The notes below the pieces were generated by a model. The model was not told the DNA's origin, did not search any database, and worked only from the letters and a program-made list of their open reading frames with translations. The position numbers and the translations under genes are program-made. This document shows positions 1 to 9,089 of a DNA stretch of 64,000 bases, one piece after another (the first letter of the stretch is position 1; each line of letters begins with the position of its first letter). The stretch is from Novosphingobium panipatense (lineage in GTDB: Bacteria > Pseudomonadota > Alphaproteobacteria > Sphingomonadales > Sphingomonadaceae), in contig NZ_MSQB01000006.1 in assembly GCF_002149965.1 (NCBI RefSeq), positions 160,506 to 224,505 on the forward strand, written 5' to 3'.

Positions 1-1
1 T

Positions 2-1186
2 GCCGACCGCCGCGCCGCCGCGACGATGGGAGAGGCGCTCAATATCTCGGACTATACGACCGAGGCCACGGTATCGGCCGGTTCGGACGCCATCGGCGAT
101 ACCATCGAGGAATTCGTCGCCGGACACGACAACGAGATCGAGGTTACCGCCGTGCTGCGTGCGGGCCTTCGCGGCGAGGTCCATCCCGCCACCCATATCG
201 CCGAGGGAGACGTCCTGATCCTGTCCGGCGATCCCGACGCACTGGAACGCGCCATCGCCCGCTCGCAGCTCAGCCTCAACGATGACGAGGAGGACGACGA
301 GCACGCAGGGGAAAACAAGCGCGCGCGCGATGACATCGGCGTGATCGAGGGGGTCGTCACGGCGGAATCCGCTTTCGTGGGCAGCACCGCCGGAAGGCTC
401 ATGCTGAAGGACCGCCTGGGCCTGAGGCTCGTGGCGATCTCGCGTCAGGGCGAAAGCCTGCGCAACAAGCCCGGCAACGTCGTCATGGCGGCAGGCGATG
501 TCGTGGTGTTGCAGGGCGTATTGGGAGAAATGCCGGGAAGGCTGCGGCAACTCGGCGTCCTGCCGCTTGCCCAGCGCCAGATCCGGCTCGGCATGAACCG
601 CAGCAGCTGGTGGGCGCTGGCGATCCTTGCCCTGGCCATCATATCGACCGCGACCGGGCTGGTGCCGGTGGCCGTGGCATTTTTCGCCGCGGCGGGCGCG
701 GTGATCATCACCGGCGCGCTGCCGGTCAACGACGCCTATGAGGCCGTGGAGTGGCCGATCCTGATCATGCTGGGCGCGCTGATCCCGGTCAGCGAGACGC
801 TGCAGACCACGGGTGCCTCCGATATCCTGGCGACCCAGCTTTCGCATATCGCGCGGGACATGCCGCCGTGGGGCGCCGTCGCCATGGTGCTTGCGGCGTC
901 CATGGCGGTGACGCCATTCCTCAACAACGCGGCTACGGTGCTGGTCGTGGCGCCGATCGCGGCGGTTTTCGCCACCGATCTCGGCTACCGGCCGGATGCC
1001 TTCCTCATGGCGACGGCGATCGGCGCGGGCTGCGATTTCCTCACGCCGATCGGGCATCAGTGCAATACGCTGGTGATGGGGCCGGGCGGCTATCGCTTCG
1101 GCGACTACGCCCGGCTCGGCGCCCCCTTGTCCCTGCTGGTGCTGGCCGTGGGGACGCCGCTCATCATGTACTGCTGGCCGCTTTAG
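2..1186 (+). CDS. SLC13-type (divalent anion:Na+ symporter) permease with RCK/TrkA-C domains, 5' truncated
   Basis: The reading frame is open to the left edge, so only the C-terminal part is present. It begins with two soluble TrkA-C-like (RCK_C) modules over roughly the first 185 visible residues, separated by a very acidic linker (NDDEEDDEH). About five hydrophobic segments follow. The motifs TPFLNNAATVLVVAPIA and TPIGHQCNTLVMGPGGY match the second substrate-binding half of the SLC13/CitT family, inner-membrane transporters of sulfate or dicarboxylates; the cytoplasmic TrkA-C insert between membrane halves is common in this family. The substrate cannot be told from the sequence. Its stop overlaps the stop of the converging peptidase gene by 4 bp. 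Confidence 0.85.
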   Translation, partial: ADRRAAATMGEALNISDYTTEATVSAGSDAIGDTIEEFVAGHDNEIEVTAVLRAGLRGEVHPATHIAEGDVLILSGDPDALERAIARSQLSLNDDEEDDEHAGENKRARDDIGVIEGVVTAESAFVGSTAGRLMLKDRLGLRLVAISRQGESLRNKPGNVVMAAGDVVVLQGVLGEMPGRLRQLGVLPLAQRQIRLGMNRSSWWALAILALAIISTATGLVPVAVAFFAAAGAVIITGALPVNDAYEAVEWPILIMLGALIPVSETLQTTGASDILATQLSHIARDMPPWGAVAMVLAASMAVTPFLNNAATVLVVAPIAAVFATDLGYRPDAFLMATAIGAGCDFLTPIGHQCNTLVMGPGGYRFGDYARLGAPLSLLVLAVGTPLIMYCWPL

Positions 1187-2367
1187 AAGGGCCGATCGAT
1201 GGAGACCTGTGGCGTGGTGAACCACTGGGCGCCTGTCTCGGTCACGAACATGTGGTCCTCCAGACGGACGCCGAACTTCTGCGGAACGACGATCATCGGC
1301 TCGTTCGAGAAGCACATTCCCGGTTCCAGCGGAGTCCTGTCGCCGCGCACGAGATAGGCCGGTTCGTGGATCGAAAGGCCGATGCCGTGGCCGGTGCGAT
1401 GCGGCAGGCCCGGCAGATTGTAGTCCGGTCCCAAGCCGGCCTTCTCAAGCACGGCGCGTGCGGCGTAATCCACCGCCTCGCAGGGCTCGCCCGGACGGCA
1501 GGCGTCGAAGGCGGCCTGCTGCGCTTCCTTCTCGATATCCCAGATGCGGCGGATCTCGTCCGACACTTGCCCGAAGGCGTAAGTCCGGGTGATGTCCGAG
1601 TGATAGCCCTCGATCGTGCAACCCGTATCGACCAGAACCAACTGGCCTTCCTGAAGCTCTCGGTCACCCGGAAGGCCATGGGGATAGGCAGTCGCCTCCC
1701 CGAACTGGACGATGCAGAAGCTCGATCCCCTGGCGCCCAGCTTGCGGTGCGCGGCGTCGATGAAGTGGACCACCTCGCTCTGGCGGATGCCGGGACGCAG
1801 GATGCGCGCGGCGGCCTGATGGACCAGCAAGGTCATGTTCTTGGCCTGCTGCATCAGCGCCAGTTCGGCGGCGGACTTCACCATGCGGCACTGCTTGATC
1901 ACCGGCATGGCGTCCACGAGCAGGGCCGATCCGCCCTGCCGCACGCGCTCGGCGAAGTGGAACGGCAGTTCGGGATCGATCGCGACCGTCTTCGCGCCCA
2001 GCTCCGCCAGGACCTGTACTACAAGCGCTACCGGATCCTCGTCTTCCTGCCAGGAGCGGATCTCCACCGGGATCGCGAGATCGGCTTCGAGCGTGCCGAT
2101 CTCGAAATGCGGGCAGATCATGATGGGCGTGCGGCCCGGCACGAGCAGCATGGCGACGAGGCGCTCGGTCTGTCCCCAGGGCAGGCCCGAGAAATAGCGC
2201 AGCGAGGCACCGGCGTTGACGAGCAGCGCGTCCGCGCCAAGCCTTTCGGTGAGTTCGAGGGCCCGCTCCATGCGCGTTTCGCGCTCGGCCACGGCGATGG
2301 CCGGGGCGACATCGGCCCAGGGCTGGAGGCCAGCCAGTTCGATCTCTGCGGTCGATCCGCCAATCAT
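1183..2367 (-). CDS. M24 family metallopeptidase (Xaa-Pro dipeptidase/creatinase-like)
   Basis: A 394-aa two-domain M24 protein: a creatinase-type N-terminal domain (about 1-165) and a pita-bread catalytic domain. All five metal ligands are visible: D247 in VDTG, D258 in SDITRT, H327 in TGHGIG, E356 in NEPMI and E370 in RLEDH. Members hydrolyse Xaa-Pro dipeptides or related C-N bonds in the cytoplasm. No signal peptide is seen. It begins 12 bp after the DadA-like gene ends, so the two almost certainly share a transcript whose promoter holds GTATAC operators. Peptide or modified amino-acid catabolism is the likely role; exact substrate unknown (prolidase, ectoine hydrolase and creatinase are alternatives within the fold). 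Confidence 0.88.
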   Translation of the reverse strand: MIGGSTAEIELAGLQPWADVAPAIAVAERETRMERALELTERLGADALLVNAGASLRYFSGLPWGQTERLVAMLLVPGRTPIMICPHFEIGTLEADLAIPVEIRSWQEDEDPVALVVQVLAELGAKTVAIDPELPFHFAERVRQGGSALLVDAMPVIKQCRMVKSAAELALMQQAKNMTLLVHQAAARILRPGIRQSEVVHFIDAAHRKLGARGSSFCIVQFGEATAYPHGLPGDRELQEGQLVLVDTGCTIEGYHSDITRTYAFGQVSDEIRRIWDIEKEAQQAAFDACRPGEPCEAVDYAARAVLEKAGLGPDYNLPGLPHRTGHGIGLSIHEPAYLVRGDRTPLEPGMCFSNEPMIVVPQKFGVRLEDHMFVTETGAQWFTTPQVSIDRPF

Positions 2368-2379
2368 GTCATCTATTCC

Positions 2380-3600
2380 TTATGCGAAACGCTGGATGTC
2401 GAAAGGTGCAAGCGGCAACGCAGGCTGCTCCCCCGCGACCATCGACGCGACCAGTCGCGCCGTGATCGGCGCCAGAGTAAGCCCGAGGTGCTGATGCCCG
2501 AAGGCATAGTAGAGATTGGACGCCTTCGTCGAGCGTCCGATCGCGGGAAGATAGTCCGGCAGGGTCGGACGGCAGCCCATCCAGCGGCGGAACGGCCCGG
2601 CGATCGGCAGGCCCAGTTCCGCGACGTGGCGCTCCAGACGCTCCCATTTGCGCGGATTGGCGGGCGCGTCGGCCTTGCCGAGTTCGACGAAGCTCGCGGC
2701 CTGAACCTCGCTGCGGTAGCGGGTGACGATCATCGCGCGCTCCTCGAAAACCACCGGCGGCAGGTCGGCAGGCCAGTCTTGGGCATCGGCGCGGACATGA
2801 TAGCCACGCTCCGCAATCATCGGCACCTTGTGGCCTGTATATTCCATCAGTTCGCGCGAACGCACGCCAGCGCAGACGAGCACCTGTTCGGCATCGACAC
2901 CGCCGATCTCCACGCGGCTTCCCGTCAGCCGCAATTCCCCGCGCTGCGCGACAAGCGCGCCGCCGCGCTCCAAGAAAGCCTTGCGAAGAGCCTGCCGCAG
3001 TTCGCCGAGATCCGCGATCTGGCCGCTGCCCGAGAACCGGACAGCACCCGCCACGGGAGACTTGCACAAGGCGGAGAGCATCTCGCTTTCCGCCTGCGTC
3101 GCATCATGCACGCGCGCCGTTCCGGTTTCCGAGGCCAGCCATGAGGCCCGGCCTTCGCGCGCCGCGCGCTCCCCGTGCCAGAGCACGAAGTGACCGTCCT
3201 GCCGGACGAGTTCGGACGCACCGATGCGATCCACCAGGGAAGTCCAGGCGGGCATCGAGCCCGCCAGCAGGGGCGCCAGGGCCTTGCAGCCGTTTCGGAA
3301 CTGCCCCGGACGCGCCGCAGCCAGCAGGCGCAGGCCGAAAGGCACCCATTCACCGATCGCGGAAGGCGGAAAGCCGAGCGGGCCGCCGCGCATGAACAGG
3401 CGCTGCGGCAGGCTGCGCACCATGCTCATGGAGGCAAGCGGCTCCACCTGCTCCACCGCGATATGCCCGGCATTGCCCCATGAGGCCGCCCCGCCTTCGG
3501 CATCGTCATCGACGATCGCGACCTGATGCCCCGCCTCGAGCAATTCGATGCCCGCGCAAAGGCCGACCACCCCGCCACCGACAATTCCAATGGACCCCAC
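2380..3600 (-). CDS. DadA-like FAD-dependent D-amino-acid dehydrogenase (DAO family)
   Basis: A 406-aa DAO-family flavoprotein. The N-terminal dinucleotide-binding motif GIVGGGVVGLCAG (residues 4-16) binds FAD, and the C-terminal GCRPTLPDYLPAIGRS and GHQHLGLTLAP blocks are typical of DadA-type D-amino-acid or D-hydroxyproline dehydrogenases, which deaminate the substrate and pass electrons to the respiratory chain. The start is a GTG placed 6 nt after a CGGAG ribosome-binding site; an upstream ATG is in another frame. It heads a two-gene operon with the M24 peptidase and is divergent from the GntR gene, with palindromic sites between them. DadA, hydroxyproline dehydrogenase or a glycine-oxidase-like function all remain possible. 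Confidence 0.85.
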   Translation of the reverse strand: MGSIGIVGGGVVGLCAGIELLEAGHQVAIVDDDAEGGAASWGNAGHIAVEQVEPLASMSMVRSLPQRLFMRGGPLGFPPSAIGEWVPFGLRLLAAARPGQFRNGCKALAPLLAGSMPAWTSLVDRIGASELVRQDGHFVLWHGERAAREGRASWLASETGTARVHDATQAESEMLSALCKSPVAGAVRFSGSGQIADLGELRQALRKAFLERGGALVAQRGELRLTGSRVEIGGVDAEQVLVCAGVRSRELMEYTGHKVPMIAERGYHVRADAQDWPADLPPVVFEERAMIVTRYRSEVQAASFVELGKADAPANPRKWERLERHVAELGLPIAGPFRRWMGCRPTLPDYLPAIGRSTKASNLYYAFGHQHLGLTLAPITARLVASMVAGEQPALPLAPFDIQRFA

Positions 3601-3863
3601 AAAAACTCCGTTGCATAAGTCAGACTATATCGTATACCATATATCAATCACCGCCCGTTCGCACAAGGCTTTGCACCGCGCATGAACGTCTCGATCCACC
3701 GTTTTGACAGCGTCCCGGCAAGTCCGGGCTGCGGAGGACCGCGATTAACAAGATGCAAGGGCGCGTCGAAAAAGGTCGGATTGCAGCACCATTCGGCATC
3801 ATCTACCGTATACGTTAAATCGATGGCGTTTCGCGCCGTCGAGACCTGTATGGAGATTCACTG
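3601..3863. promoter_or_regulatory. Divergent promoter region with two GTATAC-centred palindromes (candidate GntR operators)
   Basis: Between the DadA-like gene (minus) and the GntR gene (plus) lie two near-palindromes centred on GTATAC, at 3632-3637 (ATATCGTATACCATATAT) and 3808-3813 (ACCGTATACGTTA). Many FCD-type GntR regulators bind short palindromes of this kind next to their own gene. The same core occurs at 26277-26282 before the dipeptidyl peptidase gene. Binding by the adjacent regulator is inferred. Confidence 0.55.
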
Positions 3864-4520
3864 GTGACAATCGTCGTCCGCACTCTTGCCGAACGCATTT
3901 TCGACGTGATCCGCGAAAGGATCGTCGAAGGAAAGCTCCCCGTCATGGAGCCGGTGCGGCAGGATGCCCTGGCTGCCGAACTCGGCGTCAGCAAGATCCC
4001 GCTGCGCGAGGCTCTGGCCCGGCTGGAACATGAAGGCCTGCTGACCAGCCAGGCCAACCGGGGCTGGTTCGTGCGCCCGATGTCCAGCGACCAGGCCGAG
4101 GAAATCTACCTCCTTCGCCTGGCCATCGAGCCCGCCGCCGCCGCTTATGCCTGCGCCGTCGCCGACGACGAAGATCGCAAGGCTGCCGTGAAGGCCTTCG
4201 AGGTTCTGGACGCCGCCGCCAAGGACAATCTCAGCGACGTGGCCGTGCGCAACCGCGAGTATCACGTCTCGTTGGTGCGCCCCGGCAAGCGCCTGCTGAC
4301 CACGCAGCTGGTAGAGCGCCTCGAAGTTCTCGCCGAACGTTATGTGATCGCCCACCTGCAACCGGCAGGCCGCGGCGACCGCGCCCATACCGAACACCGT
4401 GAACTGCTCGACACCTGGCTGGCCGGAGACGCCGCCAAGGTACAGAGCCTGCTCACCCGGCATATCGCCAGCACGCTCGACGACTTGCGCGCTCATTTTA
4501 CCGCCAGCCAGACAGGCTGA
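3864..4520 (+). CDS. GntR family transcriptional regulator, FadR/FCD subfamily
   Basis: A 218-aa regulator. Residues about 5-70 form the winged helix-turn-helix (QDALAAELGVSKIPLREALARLEHEGLL, with the PLREAL recognition helix typical of GntR), and about 80-215 an all-helical FCD effector domain. FCD regulators sense small organic or amino acids and usually repress adjacent catabolic genes. The start is GTG, 8 nt after GGAGA. It is 20 bp upstream of the APC permease in the same direction and divergent from the DadA/M24 operon, with palindromic sites in the shared promoter, so control of both operons is likely. The ligand is unknown. Confidence 0.9.
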   Translation: MTIVVRTLAERIFDVIRERIVEGKLPVMEPVRQDALAAELGVSKIPLREALARLEHEGLLTSQANRGWFVRPMSSDQAEEIYLLRLAIEPAAAAYACAVADDEDRKAAVKAFEVLDAAAKDNLSDVAVRNREYHVSLVRPGKRLLTTQLVERLEVLAERYVIAHLQPAGRGDRAHTEHRELLDTWLAGDAAKVQSLLTRHIASTLDDLRAHFTASQTG

Positions 4521-4540
4521 GACAATAACCAGGGGGATCC

Positions 4541-5959
4541 ATGCTCGGACCGCGTAAATCCATAGATAAACTCTCTCAACGCGAATCCGGGCACTCCCTG
4601 GCCAAGACCCTGAGCTGGCCGCACCTGATTGCTCTGGGCGTCGGTGCCATCGTCGGCACCGGCATCTACACCCTTACCGGCGTCGGCGCCGAGCGCGCCG
4701 GTCCCGCCGTGATCCTGGCCTTCGCCATTGCCGGTGCCGTCTGCGCCTGTGCCGCGCTTGCCTATGCCGAAATGGCCACGCTGATCCCCGCCGCGGGCAG
4801 CGCCTACACTTTCTCCTATGCCGCCATGGGCGAAACCATCGCCTGGATCGTCGGCTGGAGCCTCATTCTCGAATATTCGCTGGCCTGCTCCACCGTGGCG
4901 GTCGGCTGGTCGGGCTATTTGGTCGGCTGGATCCAGTCGGCAGGCATACACCTGCCGCATATGCTGCTGGTCGGCCCCCACGGCGGCGGCCTGATCAACC
5001 TGCCTGCCGTCTTCGTGGCACTGGCGGTGATGGGCATGCTGATCGCCGGTACGCGTGAAAGCGCGACCCTAAACATCGTGCTGGTAATCATCAAGCTCGT
5101 CGCCCTGTCGATCTTCGTCGCCATGGCCCTCCCCGCCTTCAACGGCGGCAACCTCGAACCCTTCATGCCCTACGGCTTCGCCAGCACCGAGATCGAAGGC
5201 CAGAAGCGCGGCGTCATGGCCGCAGCCGCCATCGTGTTCTTCGCCTTCTACGGCTTCGACGCCGTTGCCACCTCCGCCGAGGAAGCCAAGAATCCGGGGC
5301 GCGACCTGACCATCGGTATCATCGGCTCGATGGTCGTCTGCACGGCGATCTACATGGCCGTCGCCATCGCCGCGATCGGCGCCCTGCCCTTCCAGCAGCT
5401 TGCCAACTCGCCCGAGCCGCTCGCCCTCGTGCTGCGCCAACTCGGCCAACCCGTCGCCGCGCACCTGATTGCCTTTGCCGCCGTGCTGGCCCTGCCTTCG
5501 GTCATCCTCGTGATGATGTACGGCCAGAGCCGCGTGTTCTTCGTCATGGCACGCGACGGCCTGCTGCCGCGCAGCCTCGCCAAGATCAGCCCGCGCACCG
5601 GCGCCCCCAACCGCATCACGCTGATGACGGGCGTGTCGATCGCCGTCGTCGCCGGTATCTTCCGCCTCGACGAGATCGCCGAACTGGCCAATGCGGGAAC
5701 GCTGATCGCCTTCATCTCGGTCGGCGCCTGCCTGATGATCCTGCGCCGCCGCGCGCCGGAACTGCCCCGTCTGTTCAAGTGCCCCAAGCCATTCGTCGTC
5801 GGCACGCTGACGATCCTGGGCTGCGCCTACCTGCTGTTCAGCCTGCCCGAAAGCACGCTGGTCCGCTTCGGCGCCTGGAACGTGATCGGCCTGCTGGTCT
5901 ACTTCCTCTACGGCCGCACCCGCAGCGAAGCGGCGCGCGAGGCCATGGCCTCGGCCTGA
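4541..5959 (+). CDS. APC superfamily amino acid permease (cationic amino acid transporter type)
   Basis: A 472-aa inner-membrane protein with about 12 hydrophobic segments. The first segment carries the APC consensus GVGAIVGTGIYTLTGVGAE, and the FDAVATSAEEAKNPGRDLTIGI block matches the CAT/YfnA branch of amino acid permeases. It should import an amino acid by proton symport. A GGGGG-type ribosome-binding site lies just before the ATG. It follows the GntR gene closely and probably supplies substrate to the divergent DadA-like enzyme and peptidase; the actual amino acid cannot be read from the sequence. Confidence 0.9.
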   Translation: MLGPRKSIDKLSQRESGHSLAKTLSWPHLIALGVGAIVGTGIYTLTGVGAERAGPAVILAFAIAGAVCACAALAYAEMATLIPAAGSAYTFSYAAMGETIAWIVGWSLILEYSLACSTVAVGWSGYLVGWIQSAGIHLPHMLLVGPHGGGLINLPAVFVALAVMGMLIAGTRESATLNIVLVIIKLVALSIFVAMALPAFNGGNLEPFMPYGFASTEIEGQKRGVMAAAAIVFFAFYGFDAVATSAEEAKNPGRDLTIGIIGSMVVCTAIYMAVAIAAIGALPFQQLANSPEPLALVLRQLGQPVAAHLIAFAAVLALPSVILVMMYGQSRVFFVMARDGLLPRSLAKISPRTGAPNRITLMTGVSIAVVAGIFRLDEIAELANAGTLIAFISVGACLMILRRRAPELPRLFKCPKPFVVGTLTILGCAYLLFSLPESTLVRFGAWNVIGLLVYFLYGRTRSEAAREAMASA

Positions 5960-6006
5960 CCTCGAACCGCTCCCAACTATAGCTCTCAAGATACAAGGAT
6001 ATCGCG

Positions 6007-7521
6007 ATGAAACGCGCCCTCGTTCTGGCTGCCGCCCTGCTCGGCAGCGCCCTTTCGCCTGCCACGCCCGCCCTTGCCAAGACCGCTTACGACGGCGTCT
6101 GGCTCTTCGACGACACCCCGCCCACGCCCGGCGTGACGATGATGGAAGTCACCTCGAAGGGCGGCAAGATCTCCGGAACCGTCACCACCAAGTGGTACGG
6201 CCCGGTTGAGATGATCAATCCTCGTGTCGAGAACGGGGAACTGAAGTTCGAAGCCCGCAACATCAACGACAAGGAGCACCTGACCCGGCCTTGGAGCGTC
6301 GCGCTGGAAGACGGAAAGGCGCATCTCAAGGGCAGGATCTGGGAATCCGAAGTCGACAGCAAGGGCTACAAGGGCAAGGCCGCCGACGCCAAGGCGCGCG
6401 CCTTCCAGTTCTCGACCCTTGCGCCGCTGGGCGCGCCGATCCCCAACCGCATCGCCGCCACTCCGCCGATGGGCTGGAGCAGCTGGAACAAGTTCGCCGA
6501 ACACATCGACGACAAGACCATCCGCGCCCAGGCCGATGCCATGGTCTCCACGGGCCTGCGCGATGCCGGATATCTCTATATCAACATCGATGACGGCTGG
6601 CAGGGCAAGCGCGACGCCAACGGCGTGCTCCAGCCCAACGAGAAGTTCCCGGACATGAAGGCGCTGACGGACTACGTCCACGCCCGGGGCCTCAAGATCG
6701 GCATCTACTCCTCGCAGGGGCCGCGCACTTGCGCCGGTTACGAGGGCAGCTACGGCCACGTCGCGCAGGATGCGAAGACTTACGCGGAATGGGGCTTCGA
6801 CTACCTGAAGTACGACCTCTGCTCGGGCGAATGGTTCTATGCCGACGCCGATACCGTGAAGCGCAGCTACTACGAGATGGGCGCAGCGCTCCAGGCCACC
6901 GGCCGTGAGTTCATCTTCTCGCTCTGCGAATATGGCCGCTTCGATGTGGGCAGCTGGGGCCGGGACGTCGGCGGACAGCTCTGGCGCACGACCGGCGACA
7001 TCACCGACGACTATCTGACGATGGCCAAGATCGGCTTCGACAAGAACGGCAACCCCGACTGGGCCGGTCCCCACGGCTGGAACGACCCGGACATGCTGGA
7101 AGTCGGCAACGGCGGCATGACTTCGGATGAATATCGCACCCATATGACGCTCTGGGCCATGTCGGCGGCGCCTCTGATGATGGGCCACGACTTGCGCGAA
7201 ACCAATGCGGAAACGCTCGCCATGCTTACCAACAAGCGCGTGATCGCCGTCGATCAGGATGCCAAGGGCGTGCAGGGCAAGGCCGTGCGCAAGGCGGGCT
7301 CCATGGAAGTCTGGGCCAAGCCGCTGGCCGATGGCCGCGTGGCCCTGGCGCTGTTCAACCGCGGCGATGCCGCCGCCTCGCTGACCATGAACCCGGCGGA
7401 TGCGGGCCTCGCCGCCATCTCGCAGGTCGAGGACCTGTGGAGCGGCGCGAAGTCCGCCAAGCTGTCCGCCAGCTACACGGTTCCGGCACGTGGCGCGGTC
7501 ATGCTCATCGTCGGAAGCTGA
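6007..7521 (+). CDS. Secreted GH27 alpha-galactosidase
   Basis: A 504-aa protein with a Sec signal peptide (cleavage near TPALA/KTAY, about residue 24). Residues about 25-140 form a beta-rich extension not found in minimal GH27 enzymes. The GH27 barrel starts at TPPMGWSSWN (152-161). By comparison with the family the nucleophile is D270 in LKYDLC and the acid/base D331 in RTTGDITDD; NDPDML (359-364) is also conserved. A C-terminal beta-sandwich closes the protein. It should remove terminal alpha-galactosyl (or alpha-N-acetylgalactosaminyl) residues in the periplasm or outside. It sits 47 bp after the permease, but its link to amino-acid catabolism is unclear. Confidence 0.92.
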   Translation: MKRALVLAAALLGSALSPATPALAKTAYDGVWLFDDTPPTPGVTMMEVTSKGGKISGTVTTKWYGPVEMINPRVENGELKFEARNINDKEHLTRPWSVALEDGKAHLKGRIWESEVDSKGYKGKAADAKARAFQFSTLAPLGAPIPNRIAATPPMGWSSWNKFAEHIDDKTIRAQADAMVSTGLRDAGYLYINIDDGWQGKRDANGVLQPNEKFPDMKALTDYVHARGLKIGIYSSQGPRTCAGYEGSYGHVAQDAKTYAEWGFDYLKYDLCSGEWFYADADTVKRSYYEMGAALQATGREFIFSLCEYGRFDVGSWGRDVGGQLWRTTGDITDDYLTMAKIGFDKNGNPDWAGPHGWNDPDMLEVGNGGMTSDEYRTHMTLWAMSAAPLMMGHDLRETNAETLAMLTNKRVIAVDQDAKGVQGKAVRKAGSMEVWAKPLADGRVALALFNRGDAAASLTMNPADAGLAAISQVEDLWSGAKSAKLSASYTVPARGAVMLIVGS

Positions 7522-7665
7522 TTAACCGGATCTCGAAGTCCCAACCGTCCGTGCGCGCGAATCCTATCCTAGCGCGCATCGACGGACCTGCCGGCGGGTA
7601 CCGTTCATTCGGCGCCCGTCGGCATTCTTCGCTTGCACGATTCTAATAGCGCATATTCACCTTTG

Positions 7666-7684
7666 TTATTGCGAGGCATTCGCA
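7666..7684. promoter_or_regulatory. Fur-like site upstream of PepSY gene
   Basis: On the minus strand this reads TGCGAATGCCTCGCAATAA, sharing the TGCGAATGC element with the sites before the siderophore receptor (11052-11074) and the second DUF4198 gene (22386-22410). It lies about 80 bp before the PepSY gene of an iron-type operon. Regulator identity (Fur) is inferred from context. Confidence 0.35.
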
Positions 7685-7762
7685 CTTACAGTAAGGGCTC
7701 GGCTTCAAGGGGGCCGGGACTCGATCCGCATCGCTGCGCGCGCTTCCCGTTTGCCAAGGGAA

Positions 7763-8512
7763 ATGTACAAGTTGAGGGGTAACGGCGAAACCATCGATGT
7801 GCTGGACGGCGCGGAACGCGCGCCTGCTGCCGCACGGATGAACCAGCCCGTCCGCAAGACGGCGCCGGACGCACCGCACAAGACCGCTGCCAAAAAGAAG
7901 AACAAGAAGGCCCGCGCCTTCTGGCTGAAGCAGCTGCACACCTGGCACTGGGTCAGCGCCGCCGTGTCTCTGGCGGGCATGTTCCTTTTTGCGATCACCG
8001 GCATAACGCTCAACCACGCCGCCTCGATCGGCGCAGAGCCGAAAGTCGTGCAGAGCCAGGGGCGCATCGCACCCGGCCTGCTGCGCACACTGCCCGCCGC
8101 AGGAGACAGCACCGCCCCGCTCCCGTCCGAAGTGGCCAAGGCAGTGGCGGCGGCAGTGCCGCTCGACCCTTCCGGCTTCGCGGCCGACTGGTCGGCCGAC
8201 GACGAAGTCTATGTGGCCATGCCCGGGCCGGGCCGTGACGCCTGGGTCAGCATCGATCGCTCGAACGGCGCCGTCTCGGCCGAAGTGACCAACCGGGGCA
8301 CGATTTCCTACCTCAACGACCTCCACAAGGGCCGCAACACCGGGTCCGCGTGGTTCTGGTTCATCGACGCATTCGCGGCGGCCTGCATCCTGTTCACCGT
8401 GACCGGCCTGTTCCTGCTCCAGCTTCACGCCAAGCACCGGCCTTCCACCTGGCCGCTGGTGGGCCTGAGCCTGCTGATTCCGGTCGCGATCGCCCTGATA
8501 TTCATCCACTGA
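7763..8512 (+). CDS. PepSY-associated transmembrane protein (small iron-reductase type)
   Basis: A 249-aa membrane protein. A basic N-terminus (KKKNKKARAFWLKQLHTWHW) precedes a membrane segment with ALTIGLHH-like spacing (AVSLAGMFLFAITGITLNHA), then a periplasmic PepSY-like domain (about 95-195) and two C-terminal membrane segments. It begins the run PepSY-DUF2271-DUF4198-ApbE-siderophore receptor, an arrangement linked to iron assimilation and covalent flavin use. Members are thought to pass electrons across the inner membrane to periplasmic acceptors, using histidines on the membrane helices. The start is uncertain: ATG 7763 is taken, but TTG 7751 and ATG 7838 are in frame and no candidate has an ideal ribosome-binding site. 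Confidence 0.8.
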   Translation: MYKLRGNGETIDVLDGAERAPAAARMNQPVRKTAPDAPHKTAAKKKNKKARAFWLKQLHTWHWVSAAVSLAGMFLFAITGITLNHAASIGAEPKVVQSQGRIAPGLLRTLPAAGDSTAPLPSEVAKAVAAAVPLDPSGFAADWSADDEVYVAMPGPGRDAWVSIDRSNGAVSAEVTNRGTISYLNDLHKGRNTGSAWFWFIDAFAAACILFTVTGLFLLQLHAKHRPSTWPLVGLSLLIPVAIALIFIH

Positions 8513-8527
8513 TACAAGAAGGCACCG

Positions 8528-9031
8528 ATGACGACATCGAAGGTACTGCCCGCCCTTCCGCTCCTGGCGCCGCTGGTAGCCGCCGGAACCATCGCCAGCC
8601 CAGCCGCTGCAGCGACCGTGAGCGTGACGATCCCGCGCATCAACGTCGCGGAATATCATCGCCCCTATGTCGTCGGCTGGCTCGAACCCATTGCCGGTGG
8701 CACGGCCCGCACTGTCTTCGTGTGGTACGACGTCAAGAAGGCCGGTCGCGAGCCCGGCACCAAGTGGCTGGCAGACCTGCGCACCTGGTGGCGCAAGGGC
8801 GGCCGATCGATGCAGCTTCCCGCAGACGGTGTCAGCGGCGCCACGCGCGCGCCGGGCACTTATCAGGTGGCCCTGCCGTCGAACCTCCCCGCCGGGCAAT
8901 ATGTCTTCAAGGTCGAGGCGGCGCGCGAAACCGGCGGGCGGGAACTGGTTTCCGTGCCGGTCACGGTTCCGGTGAAGAAGGGCGGATCCGCTTCGGGCAG
9001 CGCCGAACTGGGCGCCGTGACCATCCGCTGA
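8528..9031 (+). CDS. DUF2271 periplasmic protein, predicted ApbE-flavinylated
   Basis: A 167-aa exported protein with a signal peptide (cleavage near PAAAA/TVSV, about residue 29). The DUF2271 core includes RPYVVGWLE and the conserved TKWLADLRTWWRKGG. Residues 100-106 read DGVSGAT, an exact match to the D-x-x-S/T-G-A-T motif that ApbE modifies by attaching FMN through a phosphoester to the last threonine (here T106). An ApbE gene lies two genes downstream, so this is most likely a periplasmic covalent flavoprotein carrying electrons from the neighbouring PepSY protein. It starts 15 bp after the PepSY gene. The flavin attachment is predicted, not shown. Confidence 0.85.
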   Translation: MTTSKVLPALPLLAPLVAAGTIASPAAAATVSVTIPRINVAEYHRPYVVGWLEPIAGGTARTVFVWYDVKKAGREPGTKWLADLRTWWRKGGRSMQLPADGVSGATRAPGTYQVALPSNLPAGQYVFKVEAARETGGRELVSVPVTVPVKKGGSASGSAELGAVTIR

Positions 9032-9089
9032 TCTATCGGGTTTATCTTGCGTTTACAGTTCACTGTGACGCAAACTTCAAGGACATGAC

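Noticed and set aside
751..3144. Long plus-strand ORF overlapping M24 and DadA-like genes
   Set aside because: High-GC shadow frame; the minus-strand proteins have complete active sites in the same DNA.
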